Assembly (NCBI GenBank): GCA_030549175.1
Contig: JAUKUA010000002.1
Span: 3,286,001-3,350,000, forward strand
Origin: Lasiosphaeris hirsuta
Taxonomy: Eukaryota > Ascomycota > Sordariomycetes > Sordariales > Lasiosphaeriaceae
Length of the DNA stretch: 64,000 nt
Reading direction: 5' to 3'
Shown one piece after another: positions 54,281 through 64,000 of the stretch (position 1 is its first letter; each line of letters begins with the position of its first letter). Under the pieces are notes generated by a model. That model was not told the DNA's origin and did no database searches. It saw only the letters and a program-made list of their open reading frames with translations. Position numbers and translations under genes: made by a program.

Positions 54281-56384
54281 ATGGGCAACCAACCACCGCA
54301 GCACGTAGTTCACAGTCCCATCGAGGATGAAGAGACTACCCAAGTCAACCTCGACAGATTACGACCCGTGGTCGACACATTACCGCTTGTTGTTTGGGTT
54401 GCTCTTGCGGTCAGCGGAGCAGAGAGGTTTACCTTTTACGCCGTCACTACACCCTGGCGTAAGTATCAAGACAAGATCTATCTACATCTCTGCTGGCTGC
54501 AGTAGGCTGGGAGCTAAGCACAAGTTGTCTCACGCAGAGAACTATATGCAAAATAACCACGATAGCATCGCCGTCCCGGGAGCTCTCGGTCTCGGTCAAG
54601 CCACTGCCACCAACATATCCAGCGCCTTTTACTTTCTTACATTCCTAGCTCCTGTGCCATTTGCCATTATCTCGGACGCGTGGCTTGGCCGTTACAAGAC
54701 GCTATGTCTCAGCATTGTGTAAGCTTCTCCCCCATCCAGCCAGGCAAGCAGACTAATGCATGTTGCTGTCGACAGACTCGACTTTTGCGGGTGCTTGGTA
54801 CTCTTCATCACATCGCTCTCGTTTGTAAAGAGTGAAGTGACGAAGATTGCCGGTTTAGCAGTTGGGATGGTCCTCTTGGGTCTCGGCACCGGCGGTGTCA
54901 AAGCCACCGCGTCTCCCTTTATAGGTGTGTGCCTTCCGCAGGCCGTAGCCACAGTACATATGAAGCATTTCAAGTGATGCTGGACTAATTGCTTGTTCAA
55001 ATAGGGGACCAATACTCAATTGCAGCCCCACGGCTTGTGGTGACGAAGGCTGGCGGGCGAGCCGTGGTTGACCGCGCTTTGACTCTGCAGTATATATACA
55101 ATGTTTTCTACTGGTGAGAAGCACCCACACGGAGCAGAGTAGAGGGAGAAAGGGATGATTTTAAACTAATGTGATGCGCAGGTTTACCAATATTGCCAGC
55201 TTGTCTCTAATAGCTTCGACGTATTTGGAAAAAAATGTCGGCTTTTGGGCAGCCTACCTGATGCCGGTGTGTTCGATATCAGTCTTGCTAGCTTTTCTTT
55301 TGTTCTGGAACAAGTCGTTCGGTAAGTGGTATTTCCAGGGGGGGCGGGAAACTCGCACCGTCAGGGCTGACAGTCTGCCGATACAGTCAAACTCGCACCA
55401 CAAGGAAACGTTCTTCCCAAAGCCGGAAAGGTCGTCCAGCACGCGGTCCGGGGCCGATTCCGACTCGACGCTGCCAGGCCGGCGCACCAAGCCGAGAAAT
55501 GGGGCCGAGTGGTCAATTGGGACGACGAGTTCGTCTCAGAGATAGGGAGAGGGCTCAAGGCTTGCGTAGTCATGTTCGTCCACTTTGCTCCACGACCTTT
55601 TTTTCTCTCTGCAGAGCTTATGTATGCTCTTTGCTGCCACAGGGCAAACTGACCTTATGGACCTAGGGCCTGTTTCGTACCTTTTCATTTGTGCATGAAC
55701 CAAATAGCCAACAATCTGGTCTCGCAGGCAGGCCAGATGCAGCTGGGCGGGGTCCCAAACGACATGATCCAGGCTCTCAACTCCATCGCATGCATCCTGC
55801 TGGGCCCGCTGATGCAAAACGTGCTGTACCCGTCGCTGCGCCGGGTCGGCATCGCCTTTGGGCCGATCGCTCGGATGACGTGGGCTTTTGTTGCCATGAG
55901 CACGGCCATGGCGTATGCCGCCGGGGTGCAGAAGCTGATCTACTCGAGGGGGCCGTGTTACGACCACCCCTTGGCCTGCCCGGACGCGGCCGGCGGCAGC
56001 GTCCCCAACGAGATCAACGTCTGGGTGCAGACGCCCCTGTACTTCCTGCTGGCCGTCGCCGAGATTCTGGGCTTCACGACGCTGTCCGAGTACAGCTATT
56101 CCGAGGCGCCCAAGAACATGCGCAGCCTGGTGCAAGCGCTGGGCCAACTCAGCTCGGGCGTGGGGTCCGGGCTTGGCATGGCCGTATCGCCGGTTTCTGT
56201 TGATCCTCAGATCCTGTGGCTGTACACGGGACTGGCCGTCTCCATGGTGGTCGTGGCGCCCACGTTCTGGTTGGCGTTTAGTAGATACGACAAAGCTGCT
56301 GACCAGCTAGCAGCCAACTCCTCGGACCAAACCGAATGCAGCAGTACCCAGATAGACAGAGTCGAGAACACCAAGACTGATTAG
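54281..56384 (+). CDS. POT/PTR-family proton-coupled transporter
   Basis: Seven exons (54281-54458, 54538-54718, 54776-54924, 55005-55113, 55182-55321, 55387-55573, 55667-56384) give 553 aa; every phase fits and most introns have CTAAT or CTGAC branch sites. The donor of intron 6 is GTTCGT. Family blocks: SGAERFTFYAVTTPWQNYMQ, ALGLGQATATNISSAFYFLT, DAWLGRYKTLCLSIV, VLLGLGTGGVKATASPFIGD, YNVFYWFTNIASL and MNQIANNLVSQAGQM. About twelve hydrophobic segments are present. PTR2-type carriers move di- and tripeptides; within clusters they often export peptide-like products. It shares a promoter with the phosphotransferase and is convergent with the NmrA gene, placing it at the right side of the cluster. 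Confidence 0.88.
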
Positions 56385-56556
56385 TTCTAAAAGAATTAAA
56401 AAAAATAAAAAATAAAAATAAAAATTCAATACGGCGTCATAGGTACGAGTCGGATTTTACAGAGCACATCATCTTGAAGCTCTGGAAGCAGAGCCAAAGT
56501 CCACATCTATAAGTAGCTACCTTCCAAGTAGCATGACCAAGCCAAAGTCCTAGAGC

Positions 56557-57577
56557 CTAGGAGCTCCGCGACTTGACATAATCCTTGAGAACATTGCGCA
56601 CATCACGCGAGTTCAACCCCAGTGCCTTGTTCGCCAACTGGTCGTCAGGGATTGCGTACGGGGCCCCGTCGACAAAGGTAATGGACTGCAGTATGTCCAA
56701 GAACGAGGCATGGTACTCGCCCCTCGAGATCTTCTCGAGCCCAATCCGCGCCAAGTCGGACGTCTTCTCATGCGAGATGGTGAACTTGGCGCCCGACTCC
56801 TCCTCGAGGATGGCAATGATTTGGTTCTGCGTGACGTTGAACTCGGCAACCTCAATGTACTTGTTGGCCGTTTTCTCTTCGTGCAGCAGGACGGCTACGG
56901 TCGCCTCGCCGATAAAGGCGAGGGTGCAAGTCGAGGCCGGCTGGTTGCCCGAGTCGAAGACTCTAGCCGTCTTGTTCTTGAAGTCGATGCCAAAGACGCC
57001 CATGTCGAGACCCTGGTCTCATGTCAGTCTTTGTCTTGTAAAAGTGGGAAGGATTGGGAATGAACGTTTTACCCAGTCGAAAAAGGGGCCGGTCGAGATA
57101 CCAGTCCAGGTGAGCTCGGGATGTGTCTCGGCCTGCTCGATGAGATAGTCGACGCCCTTGGTCTTGGCGGAGAGCAGAGACGCGGCGGGGCCGTGCAGCT
57201 TGCCCGGGCGGGTGCTGTGGCCGAACTCGGAGGGAATGTAGCGCTTCACACCGGCGGCGATGGCGGCGTCGGCAAAGATGTTTTGCTTGCCGATAGACGC
57301 GCTGGCGATGGTCGAGATGACGGCATCTTGGCCGGCGAAGGACTTGGTCAAGGACTCAATCGACTCGAGGTCCGTCTTGCGCACCTCAACACCGTCGGGG
57401 AAGGTCGAGGTTGACGACTCGCGCGTAATGGCGGCCACCTTAAAGCCGGCCTCGAGAAGGGCGGCGACGATGGGGGCGCCAATGTTGCCCGAGGCCTTTA
57501 TTTATGTTAGTTGTGAGGCCTTGGGAAGGTTGTGGGATTTGACTCACGCCGATGACTGCAACTGTCTTGATGGCCAT
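56557..57577 (-). CDS. NmrA/isoflavone-reductase-like NAD(P)H reductase
   Basis: Exons 57548-57577, 57073-57495 and 56557-57012 give 302 aa. The first exon is 10 codons and ends inside the Rossmann motif VAVIG|ASGNIG, restored by a 52-bp intron with a CTAAC branch. Further features are DAVISTIASASIGKQNIFAD, AGVKRYIPSEFGHSTRP, KTKGVDYLIEQAETHPELTW and STGPFFDWGLDMGVFGIDFK. These match isoflavone-reductase/PCBER-type proteins common in fungal metabolite clusters, where they reduce C=C or imine bonds. The active-site Lys of PCBER would be the one in SAKTKGVDY. It is convergent with POT (173 bp apart) and is taken as the last cluster gene, although membership is not certain. Confidence 0.85.
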
Positions 57578-59895
57578 TGCGGTGGTGTGTTTGGTGGTGT
57601 GCAGGTTGATGTCAAGTATTCAAGCCAAGGTAGGTAGAGTGGATTTGGTGATGATTGAGAGTGATGGTGGCGTTCAAGCCTGATTTCCGTTGGGATTGAT
57701 GGTGATGGGAAATGAATTGCCATCGAGGGAGCTGGCGAAAAGCTCTTTATACCTTGTGTAGACCATTGTTTTGGTACGGGGTTAGCAATAGCTTGCGCCG
57801 ATGCAGAGTTGTAAGATGATGTTTTGGATATCTCCGAATCCGGTTTTGTCAGCGTGTCGTCGCAACACTCCGTGTCCCTCCGCTTGCTCGGCCGAACGAA
57901 TGGACAGTCAGCAAGTATTCCAGCCCTGCCGCCTAATATTCTTTACAAAGGACTGCTGACTCAGGTTCGTCCGTCCGAGCAAGCTGCTTTACCTCCAGTC
58001 GGTTGCATTACCTTATCTAATCCTTCTATCCACCAAACGCATTAGATTCCAATCTTGTTACGGGCAAAACATGTTCCAACTACAATTGATCTTTCGGTGA
58101 ACTGTCGAGGGGTTATCAAGTACTCTCTTTCCTAATATTATTTTCTTTTTCCTTCCGAATAATTATTAACATGAAAGAGGCAAGGTACCGAACATGCCTG
58201 CCTAATAAGTTCATATCTGCAAAATGAGAAGCCTATGCCTCACCCCCCCAACCAAAAACAGGGTCACGGTCGCTTCCTCCAAAGCAGCTCCGATGGCCGA
58301 CTTAAGCCGAACATCACCGCGCATCACCGCACACCACCGTATATCGCCGTCTGCACCAACAGCACAACCCGTGTAGGCCTCGCACTCGCGGGAACCCCGA
58401 AAGATTCAAGGTATGGGATACAAAAGAACCATGCGCCCCATCAGCCGACCAGCGAACACCGAATGCTGCCAACTGACCGAGAAGAATGAAATGCGTGGCG
58501 GAAAACAACTGAATTAAATCCTTTTTCGAAAGGCTTCTAAAACGAAAATATATATATATATATATAAAAGGGCTCTACAGTTGCACTCTCCTGCAAGCTG
58601 CCACACGCTTCTGCAAATCAAATGCAAGTTATGCAACGCCAATACCACACACATAAGGTATGCTAATAAAGAGAATGAAAGATGAGGCTTACATCAAAAG
58701 CATTCCCCCCGACGGGGCTAAAATTGCAGTCCTGCTGCACAGGACCACCCCCCGAGCGGTGAACTACCTACCAATCACACTACACCCAGGAACTTTCCCC
58801 TGCCAGGTTTGGGGGGGGGGATAGCGGCATGTTACAGATTAGAGCCTTAGCATTACCTACCTAAGCGCCCACCTACCTATGTTAGGGTTGCTTAGGTTGT
58901 TAGGTACTTGGGTATTTGAACATTTGTTTGCCGAAAACATAATTTCAAGACTCTGCTACAAACATTCTGTTGAACTCCTTCCCCCCCCCTTCCCCCAACC
59001 GGACATGGTACACGGCCGTCGACTTCGGTGTTCACGTAGTGTTTCACTTGTGAATCCCACCCTCACGAGTCTACGCGGTACGCGTGTCAGTTTCCCATAT
59101 CGCAAAGGCAAATATTTGCATCATCAGCTGTTTTTCAAGTCGCAAATTCACCCACCTTAAAAGTCCTCGATAGCCTCAATCTTAAGTTTTCCGACGAAAA
59201 CTTAAAGACAATCCCATGACCATGTCATGTGCAACCCCCCCCCCCCCTCAACCGGCTCCAGGCTGCGATTGAAATGCAGTCTTGCATCACACTAAGGCCT
59301 GGCATCTCCATGACTGCTCTTGACACTTCCCATCTCAGACTTGCACCCCCAGATCGCTTGCACCATGCATAGCTGCCCCCCCCCCCCCCCAGTCAGCACG
59401 CTCAGATTTCTTCCAAGGCGTCCAGAAGCAGGACGAGGTATCTCAAGTGACGGGTATCGCCAAAGACTTGCATCGCATAAACCATGCCATTGCCCCTCTT
59501 TGAACCGCAGAGATTCCGATTGGGCAGCTGGCCATATAGATTCCTGTTCAGCGACTTCTACCGCCACCTACCGATCCAATCGGTTGTATGCCGAAGTCAT
59601 GGCAAAGTGCCCAGACCCAAACAATCAGCCCGATAGGTTCTATTCCGGGCTCCGCGTCTTGTAGTCGCTCTCGAAGGGACTCGCCAAATTGTCGGTACAC
59701 CTAGGTTGCCCCCAGATATTTGACCTCTTAGGTAGGTGTGGCATGGCAGTTGTATGGGGGCGACAGCGGCGAATGATATAGATATCTGATCTGGACTACT
59801 GCTCGGGCCAAGTTGGCGTTCTTGTTCTGCACTGCGCACTCGCACTTCTTCCTCGCACCTTGGATCTCCTGAACGCTGATTTTGCCCAGCCCACC
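57578..59895. other. Gene-free stretch with microsatellites
   Basis: 2.3 kb with no supported gene. A (TA)n run is at about 58547-58567 and poly(C) runs of 13 or more are at about 59235-59247 and 59376-59390. It separates the cluster from the surface-protein genes. Confidence 0.5.
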
Positions 59896-61274
59896 ATGTT
59901 GTGGTCAACTCTTGTCCTCGCGGCGGTTGTCGACGCCCAGTTCATGCAGGGCCTGAACCATCTGCGGTTCGGCTGCTCGCAGATCACCATCGAGCGTCTC
60001 GACCCTCTGGTCGACCCTGGGAGGATGCCAACTCCCCACATGCATCAAGTCGTGGGAGGCAACGCATTCAACGCATCCATGCCGTCGACCGATATCTCCC
60101 AGATCGCGACCTGCACAACATGTGGCCCGGCCGATGACTTTTCCAACTACTGGACGGCCAACATCTACTTCCGGGCCCGCAACGGTAGCTACAAGCGTGT
60201 TCCTCAGGTGCCCAACAGGTTCTTGTTCAACGACCGATTCACCACACAGACATCCGGAGGTGTAACGGTGTACTATATCTCCCCCGGCAAGGGCAAGGTC
60301 ACGGCGTTCAAGCCTGTAAGTTCGCACAGCGCGTCAAGAGGTCAAACTGTTCACTGACTCTTGCATCAAGGGCTTCCGCATGTTCACCGGCGACGTCATG
60401 AACCGCGCCCCCAAGTACAAGACCCAGAGCTGCTTCCGCTGCTACTCGGGCCCCAACTTTGGCGGTGACGATGCCGCTCCTTGTACCGACAACAAGCGTG
60501 ACTTTGAGGGTTTCCCCAAGGAACCCTGCCCGGGCGGCTGGAGATCCAACGTCCTCTACCCAACGTGAGCCACGGTGTCCTGGACTTCTGATGACAAGAG
60601 CTAACAATGTGTCAGCTGCTGGGATGGCAAGAACCTCGACAGCCCCAACCACAAGGACCACGTCGCATACCCGACCGCTGGACCTTCGACCTTCCTGTCG
60701 ACCGGCAACTGCCCTTCAAGCCACCCGGTCAAGATTCCGCAGCTCATGCTGGAGGTATATGAGATCCACCTACGGAACCAACAAAGTCAGGGAAAGTCAA
60801 GCTAACGCATAACGTCAGATCGTCTGGGACACCACCAAGTTCAACAACAAGGCGGAATGGCCAACTGATGGCAGCCAACCCTTTGTTCTCAGCACCGGCG
60901 ACACCACTGGCTATGGCCAGCACGGTGATTATGTGTTTGGTAACATATCCCCTTTTCCTTTTTTCATTACTACTACCTTGTATCGTTGATGCATTACTGA
61001 CATTGTAAAAAAAACCCCCAGGGTGGAAGGGCGATGCGCTCCAGAGGGCCATGGATGTCGCCAATGGCTGCTTCGCCGCCGACTGCGGTAACCAGAAAAC
61101 TCAGGATATCACCGCGGCCAACAAGTGTGTCATCAAAAAGACAGTTCGTGAGGATGTTGATGGTTGTAAGTTTACATGCATGCTTACCCCCTTTTGAGTT
61201 TCGTATCTGCACCAGATGGCTGATCGACTGTTGTAGGGTTTGACAAGCTCCCCGGCACCCCGATGGAGAAGTGA
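59896..61274 (+). CDS. Secreted DUF1996 protein
   Basis: Six exons (59896-60315, 60371-60564, 60616-60754, 60819-60939, 61022-61165, 61237-61274) give 351 aa with consistent phases. Introns are 51-82 bp with CTAAC/CTGAC branch sites. The N-terminus MLWSTLVLAAVVDAQFMQGL is a signal peptide. DUF1996 hallmarks follow: LRFGCSQITIERLDPLVDPG, PHMHQVVGGNAFN, CTTCGPADDFSNYWTANIYF, GFRMFTGDVMNR, CPGGWRSNVLYPTCWDGKNL, HVAYPT and CPSSHPVKIPQLMLEIVWDT. The conserved Asp/His/Cys pattern is complete. The family is secreted and linked to cell-wall or biomass interaction, without an established reaction. There is no C-terminal WSC domain, which many relatives have. The last exon is only 12 codons. Confidence 0.92.
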
Positions 61275-62769
61275 ATGAATGGGGCTGGTAACGGGAAGTG
61301 GATAAGAAGAACCCGTCCGTGGTTGATGGATATTATTTATTGCAGTGAGAACAGCAAATATTACCCATCATCAAGATCACACATCTCGCATTTCTAAGTG
61401 CTGTGATCAGAATCCGGTGTGTCTCTGGGTTGGCAAGAGGAGCGAGCTCAGGTCGACCGCTGGGTTGGGCCGCCGCCGACAGAGAAATGAGGAGCGCGAA
61501 AAGTTGCCCGCTTTGGGCTGCTGTGCGAAAGAAAAGCTTGATTCCTCCTTGGCATCCAGGATCCAATCATCAGATGGGCCTAGCGATGCCAAGACCGTTG
61601 TATTTGCGGAGTGCGCCTCTCATTTGCTGCCAAGCTGGAGGAACCTCCCGTTGTTCTTGGCAGACTTGGGATCTGATTCAGGGGTAGCCGCAGCTCATGT
61701 TGTCGCTGTGAAAAACACTTCAAAAAGCCATGATTACAGGATGGAAAGAGGAGAGCTAAACCTTGTCGTTCTCACGAAATGTATCCCTACTAGTATATAC
61801 CCAGTAGATATAGATACAGAAACCTTCGGTCATATATGACTGGCACACACTGTCAGCTCTAGATCCGCCAATTTTGGTTCATGAACCAGGGGCCCAGCGC
61901 CACCTGTATGAAAGCACGGTTCTCAGTCCCATTCAGTGGTCAACCCGATTCCCCAGTCTCGACCTCTCAGGGGTCGACTTCACCCAGCCGCAGAAAAATC
62001 AGAGACAGACCGACTGATCGGCAGTCACGAGCCGCTGGATCCCAATCAGATGAAAAGTTTTGTCCTGCAGAATCCGACGGCTGAAAGCATTCTTTTCCAG
62101 AGCACTTGGTGCTGCTGTTGTTTTTCGGCAGGCTGCAGGACGGCTGGGTGGATGGACGTCGAACTGCACGCCCAGCTTGATGTTCGCCCTGTCATGGACG
62201 GGTCAATTTTGGCCGCTGTCTTTGCACATGCGGGGGGCACAACATAGGGTATACCTGCTGTAGGACTCTGGAGTGTGGCTCGAGAGACCAGGGGCAAGTC
62301 TGCCTCGTTTCTACGCCTCAAACAGACATGGCGGTAGCTCGCGGCTCGTCTCTGTGGTGCTGGTGGCTTTGTGGGGATGAGGAAGAGGCTGCTATTGGAT
62401 ATGCAGGTCAGGATTTCCACATTCAAGAGACCTGCCGAACCAGGTCCTGCGGGGGAACATAATTTCACTCCTGGTTCCTTGCATGTCAACCGCAGCAACC
62501 ACGACACGGAGGCTCAAGTTACACACATGCACGGGACAGGGCGTGTGCTGTGTAAATGAGGATGCCTAGAATATAAGTCCTGCCGTGAACCCCGGGACAG
62601 CCTCCTCCAAAAGGTCCTTCTCCATCCGCGCCGTGTTGACACTCCATCGCGCTTACAGTCATTACTTTCAGTCATTACTTGCCCTCAACCAAAAGAAGAA
62701 GGAAAGAAAAAAACACATTCGCTTTAGAGACCCACTCCTTCACAATCCCAAACCGACACCACAGCCAAG
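61275..62769. other. Intergenic, no supported gene
   Basis: 1.5 kb. Frames at 61345-61839 and 61936-62247 have no motif. The last 150 bp, with CT-rich DNA, should be the promoter of the next gene. Confidence 0.4.
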
Positions 62770-63502
62770 ATGCGCACCACCGTCCTCCTCCTCGCCGCCA
62801 CGGCCATCACCTCGGCCTCGGCCGCCCTCAACCTCGAGAACCCCATGTCGACGCTCAACCGGCGCCAAGCCTTCGACCCGGATGAGACGACGAGTACGGG
62901 CGCCAACTGTGTCGACGCCTTCGGACCCGGCTACGTCGAGTGCGTGCCAGAAAAGGACTTTGAGCCGCGCCTGTGCATCAACCCGTCCGAGGGCGAGATC
63001 TGCTGCGAGAACAAGTGGGGCTGCCCGGCCGAGTCCTTCTGTCTGGTCCAGGACCTGTGCTGTCCCGAGGTAGCTTCCTTCCCCAGTTCCTCTTCATCCA
63101 CCATCGTGGATAGGAAAACTGACAAAATCTCAGGGCACCGACCCGGCTTCGTGCGCGTCGCAGAACGGCGTCAACCTGCCCCCCAACTTCGTCAAGACCA
63201 CGGCCGCGCCCATCGCGGCGACCGCCACGGCCGAGGCGAGCGCATCGGCCTCCGACGTCGGGTATGACGATGTGTTCTCATCATCCGACGACGTTGGTGG
63301 GTTCTACACGACCGAGAAGACTGCGGGCGTCACGGGGCTCGAGACGTCGGCGACCTCGACGGCGCTGTTCGGCGGCCAGACCACCGCCACCACGACCCGT
63401 GCCTCGGCGACCACCTCCAAGGCGGTGCTTTCGGGCGCCGGCCAGGAGCGGGTTGGGTTCGTGGCCGCTGTGTTGGGGGCTGTGGCGGCTTTGGTGCTTT
63501 GA
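62770..63502 (+). CDS. GPI-anchored-type Cys-rich surface protein
   Basis: Exons 62770-63069 and 63134-63502 (64-bp intron with CTGAC branch) give 222 aa. The signal peptide is MRTTVLLLAATAITSASA. Next is an N-terminal Cys-rich module with eight or more cysteines (CVDAFGPGYVECVPEKDFEP, LCINPSEGEICCENKWGCPA, CLVQDLCCPEGTDPASC). Then comes a Ser/Thr/Ala-rich stalk, and a hydrophobic C-terminus (VGFVAAVLGAVAALVL) preceded by small residues suited to a GPI cleavage site (omega near SGAG). This is the usual layout of fungal cell-wall proteins. No specific ligand can be named. The intron sits directly after the CCPE codons. Confidence 0.82.
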
Positions 63503-63699
63503 AGGGGTCGGTAGGGGATGATGCACTGGAGTCTGGTGGTTGAAGAGGATGTGGGAACTTTGCAGAATAGAATATACCCGATCAGGAAGTAGATAATGGT
63601 CTTGTTTATCATCAATAGGAAAAACTCAATGGCAAGAACTCATGTCTTGGGTGTCTAACCTGAGGGGCGACGGTGATGTAGCGAACAAATAGAGCGCTG

Positions 63700-63785
63700 C
63701 AGACAGAAACCAGAATAGCAGACAAAGAAACCAGAATAGCAGACAAAGAAACCAGAATAGCAGACAAAGAAACCAGAATAAGGGA
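63700..63785. repeat. 21-bp minisatellite
   Basis: The unit AGCAGACAAAGAAACCAGAAT is repeated about 3.5 times. On the minus strand it reads as a repeating ILVSLSA peptide, but that frame has no other support. It lies in the 3' flank of the surface-protein gene; nothing further is seen to the window end. Confidence 0.85.
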
Positions 63786-64000
63786 GGCATTTACCTGTTG
63801 ACTTGCGCACATTGCATAAGAGTACTGTCCTGAGCACAAAGAGAGCCAAGCCCTAGGTTTAAAAGTCGTGTCGTACCTCGGCATTTGCCGTCGTTTCCAG
63901 GTGACTCAATACCTGGGCTGAACATTCACATGGCTACTTGTGTTCATCGAATACGGATATAATTTACAATTTCATATTTTACTTCTACCTTTATACACCG

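Noticed and set aside
63612..63884. 90-codon minus-strand frame with a repeating ILVSLSA peptide
   Set aside because: Explained by the 21-bp minisatellite; no other coding evidence.

Overview
The window looks like filamentous ascomycete DNA, most likely Sordariomycetes and perhaps Sordariales (inference). Genes are monocistronic with short introns (about 50-140 bp). Most introns start GT(A/G)AG(T), carry CTAAC/CTGAC-like branch sites and end in AG. Several families are typical of this group: HeLo-domain proteins, DUF1996, DUF7924, POT transporters, and bZIP-ankyrin regulators. Exon models below were built by hand from splice motifs and reading-frame continuity. No database search was run.

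Layout. 0-6.5 kb: the start of a membrane protein on the left edge, a secreted LAS-type (VanY-like) metallopeptidase, then a graveyard of four decayed gene pieces (coiled coil, ankyrin, methyltransferase, DUF7924). 8.9-10.1 kb: a metallo-beta-lactamase-fold hydrolase. 11.5-13.5 kb: a multi-pass membrane-protein gene with two in-frame TAGs and another decayed reading frame. 14.1-24 kb: a self/non-self-like neighbourhood with a HeLo-ubiquitin E2 fusion, an orphan TFIIS-N/LEDGF-like protein, a dynamin-family GTPase and a small coiled-coil protein. 25.9-30.5 kb: a secreted Cys-rich protein, an NmrA-like reductase and a secreted alpha/beta hydrolase.

30.7-57.6 kb is the main point of interest. It holds about twelve genes arranged like a biosynthetic gene cluster but without a PKS, NRPS, terpene cyclase or prenyltransferase. 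They are an AspRS-like class II synthetase with a changed amino-acid pocket, an IPNS-like 2OG/Fe(II) oxygenase, a haem-oxygenase-like diiron oxidase, and a cupin/JmjC-like protein whose metal motif reads HxA...H. They also include an Ap4A-phosphorylase-like nucleotidyltransferase, a GDP-mannose-4,6-dehydratase-like SDR, a ToxE-type bZIP-ankyrin regulator, an ATP-grasp ligase, an NMNAT-like nucleotidylyltransferase, a phosphatidylserine-synthase-like CDP-alcohol phosphotransferase, a POT transporter and an NmrA reductase. Three pairs are divergently transcribed and share promoters. The gene content suggests amino-acid activation and ligation, nucleotide activation and transfer of a phospho-headgroup, oxidative tailoring and export. 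The product cannot be named from sequence.

57.6-64 kb: a long gene-free stretch, then a secreted DUF1996 protein and a GPI-anchored-type Cys-rich surface protein, ending in a 21-bp minisatellite. Long G/C homopolymer tracts (13-21 nt) recur throughout the intergenic DNA. No rRNA, tRNA, intact transposon or CRISPR array was recognised.
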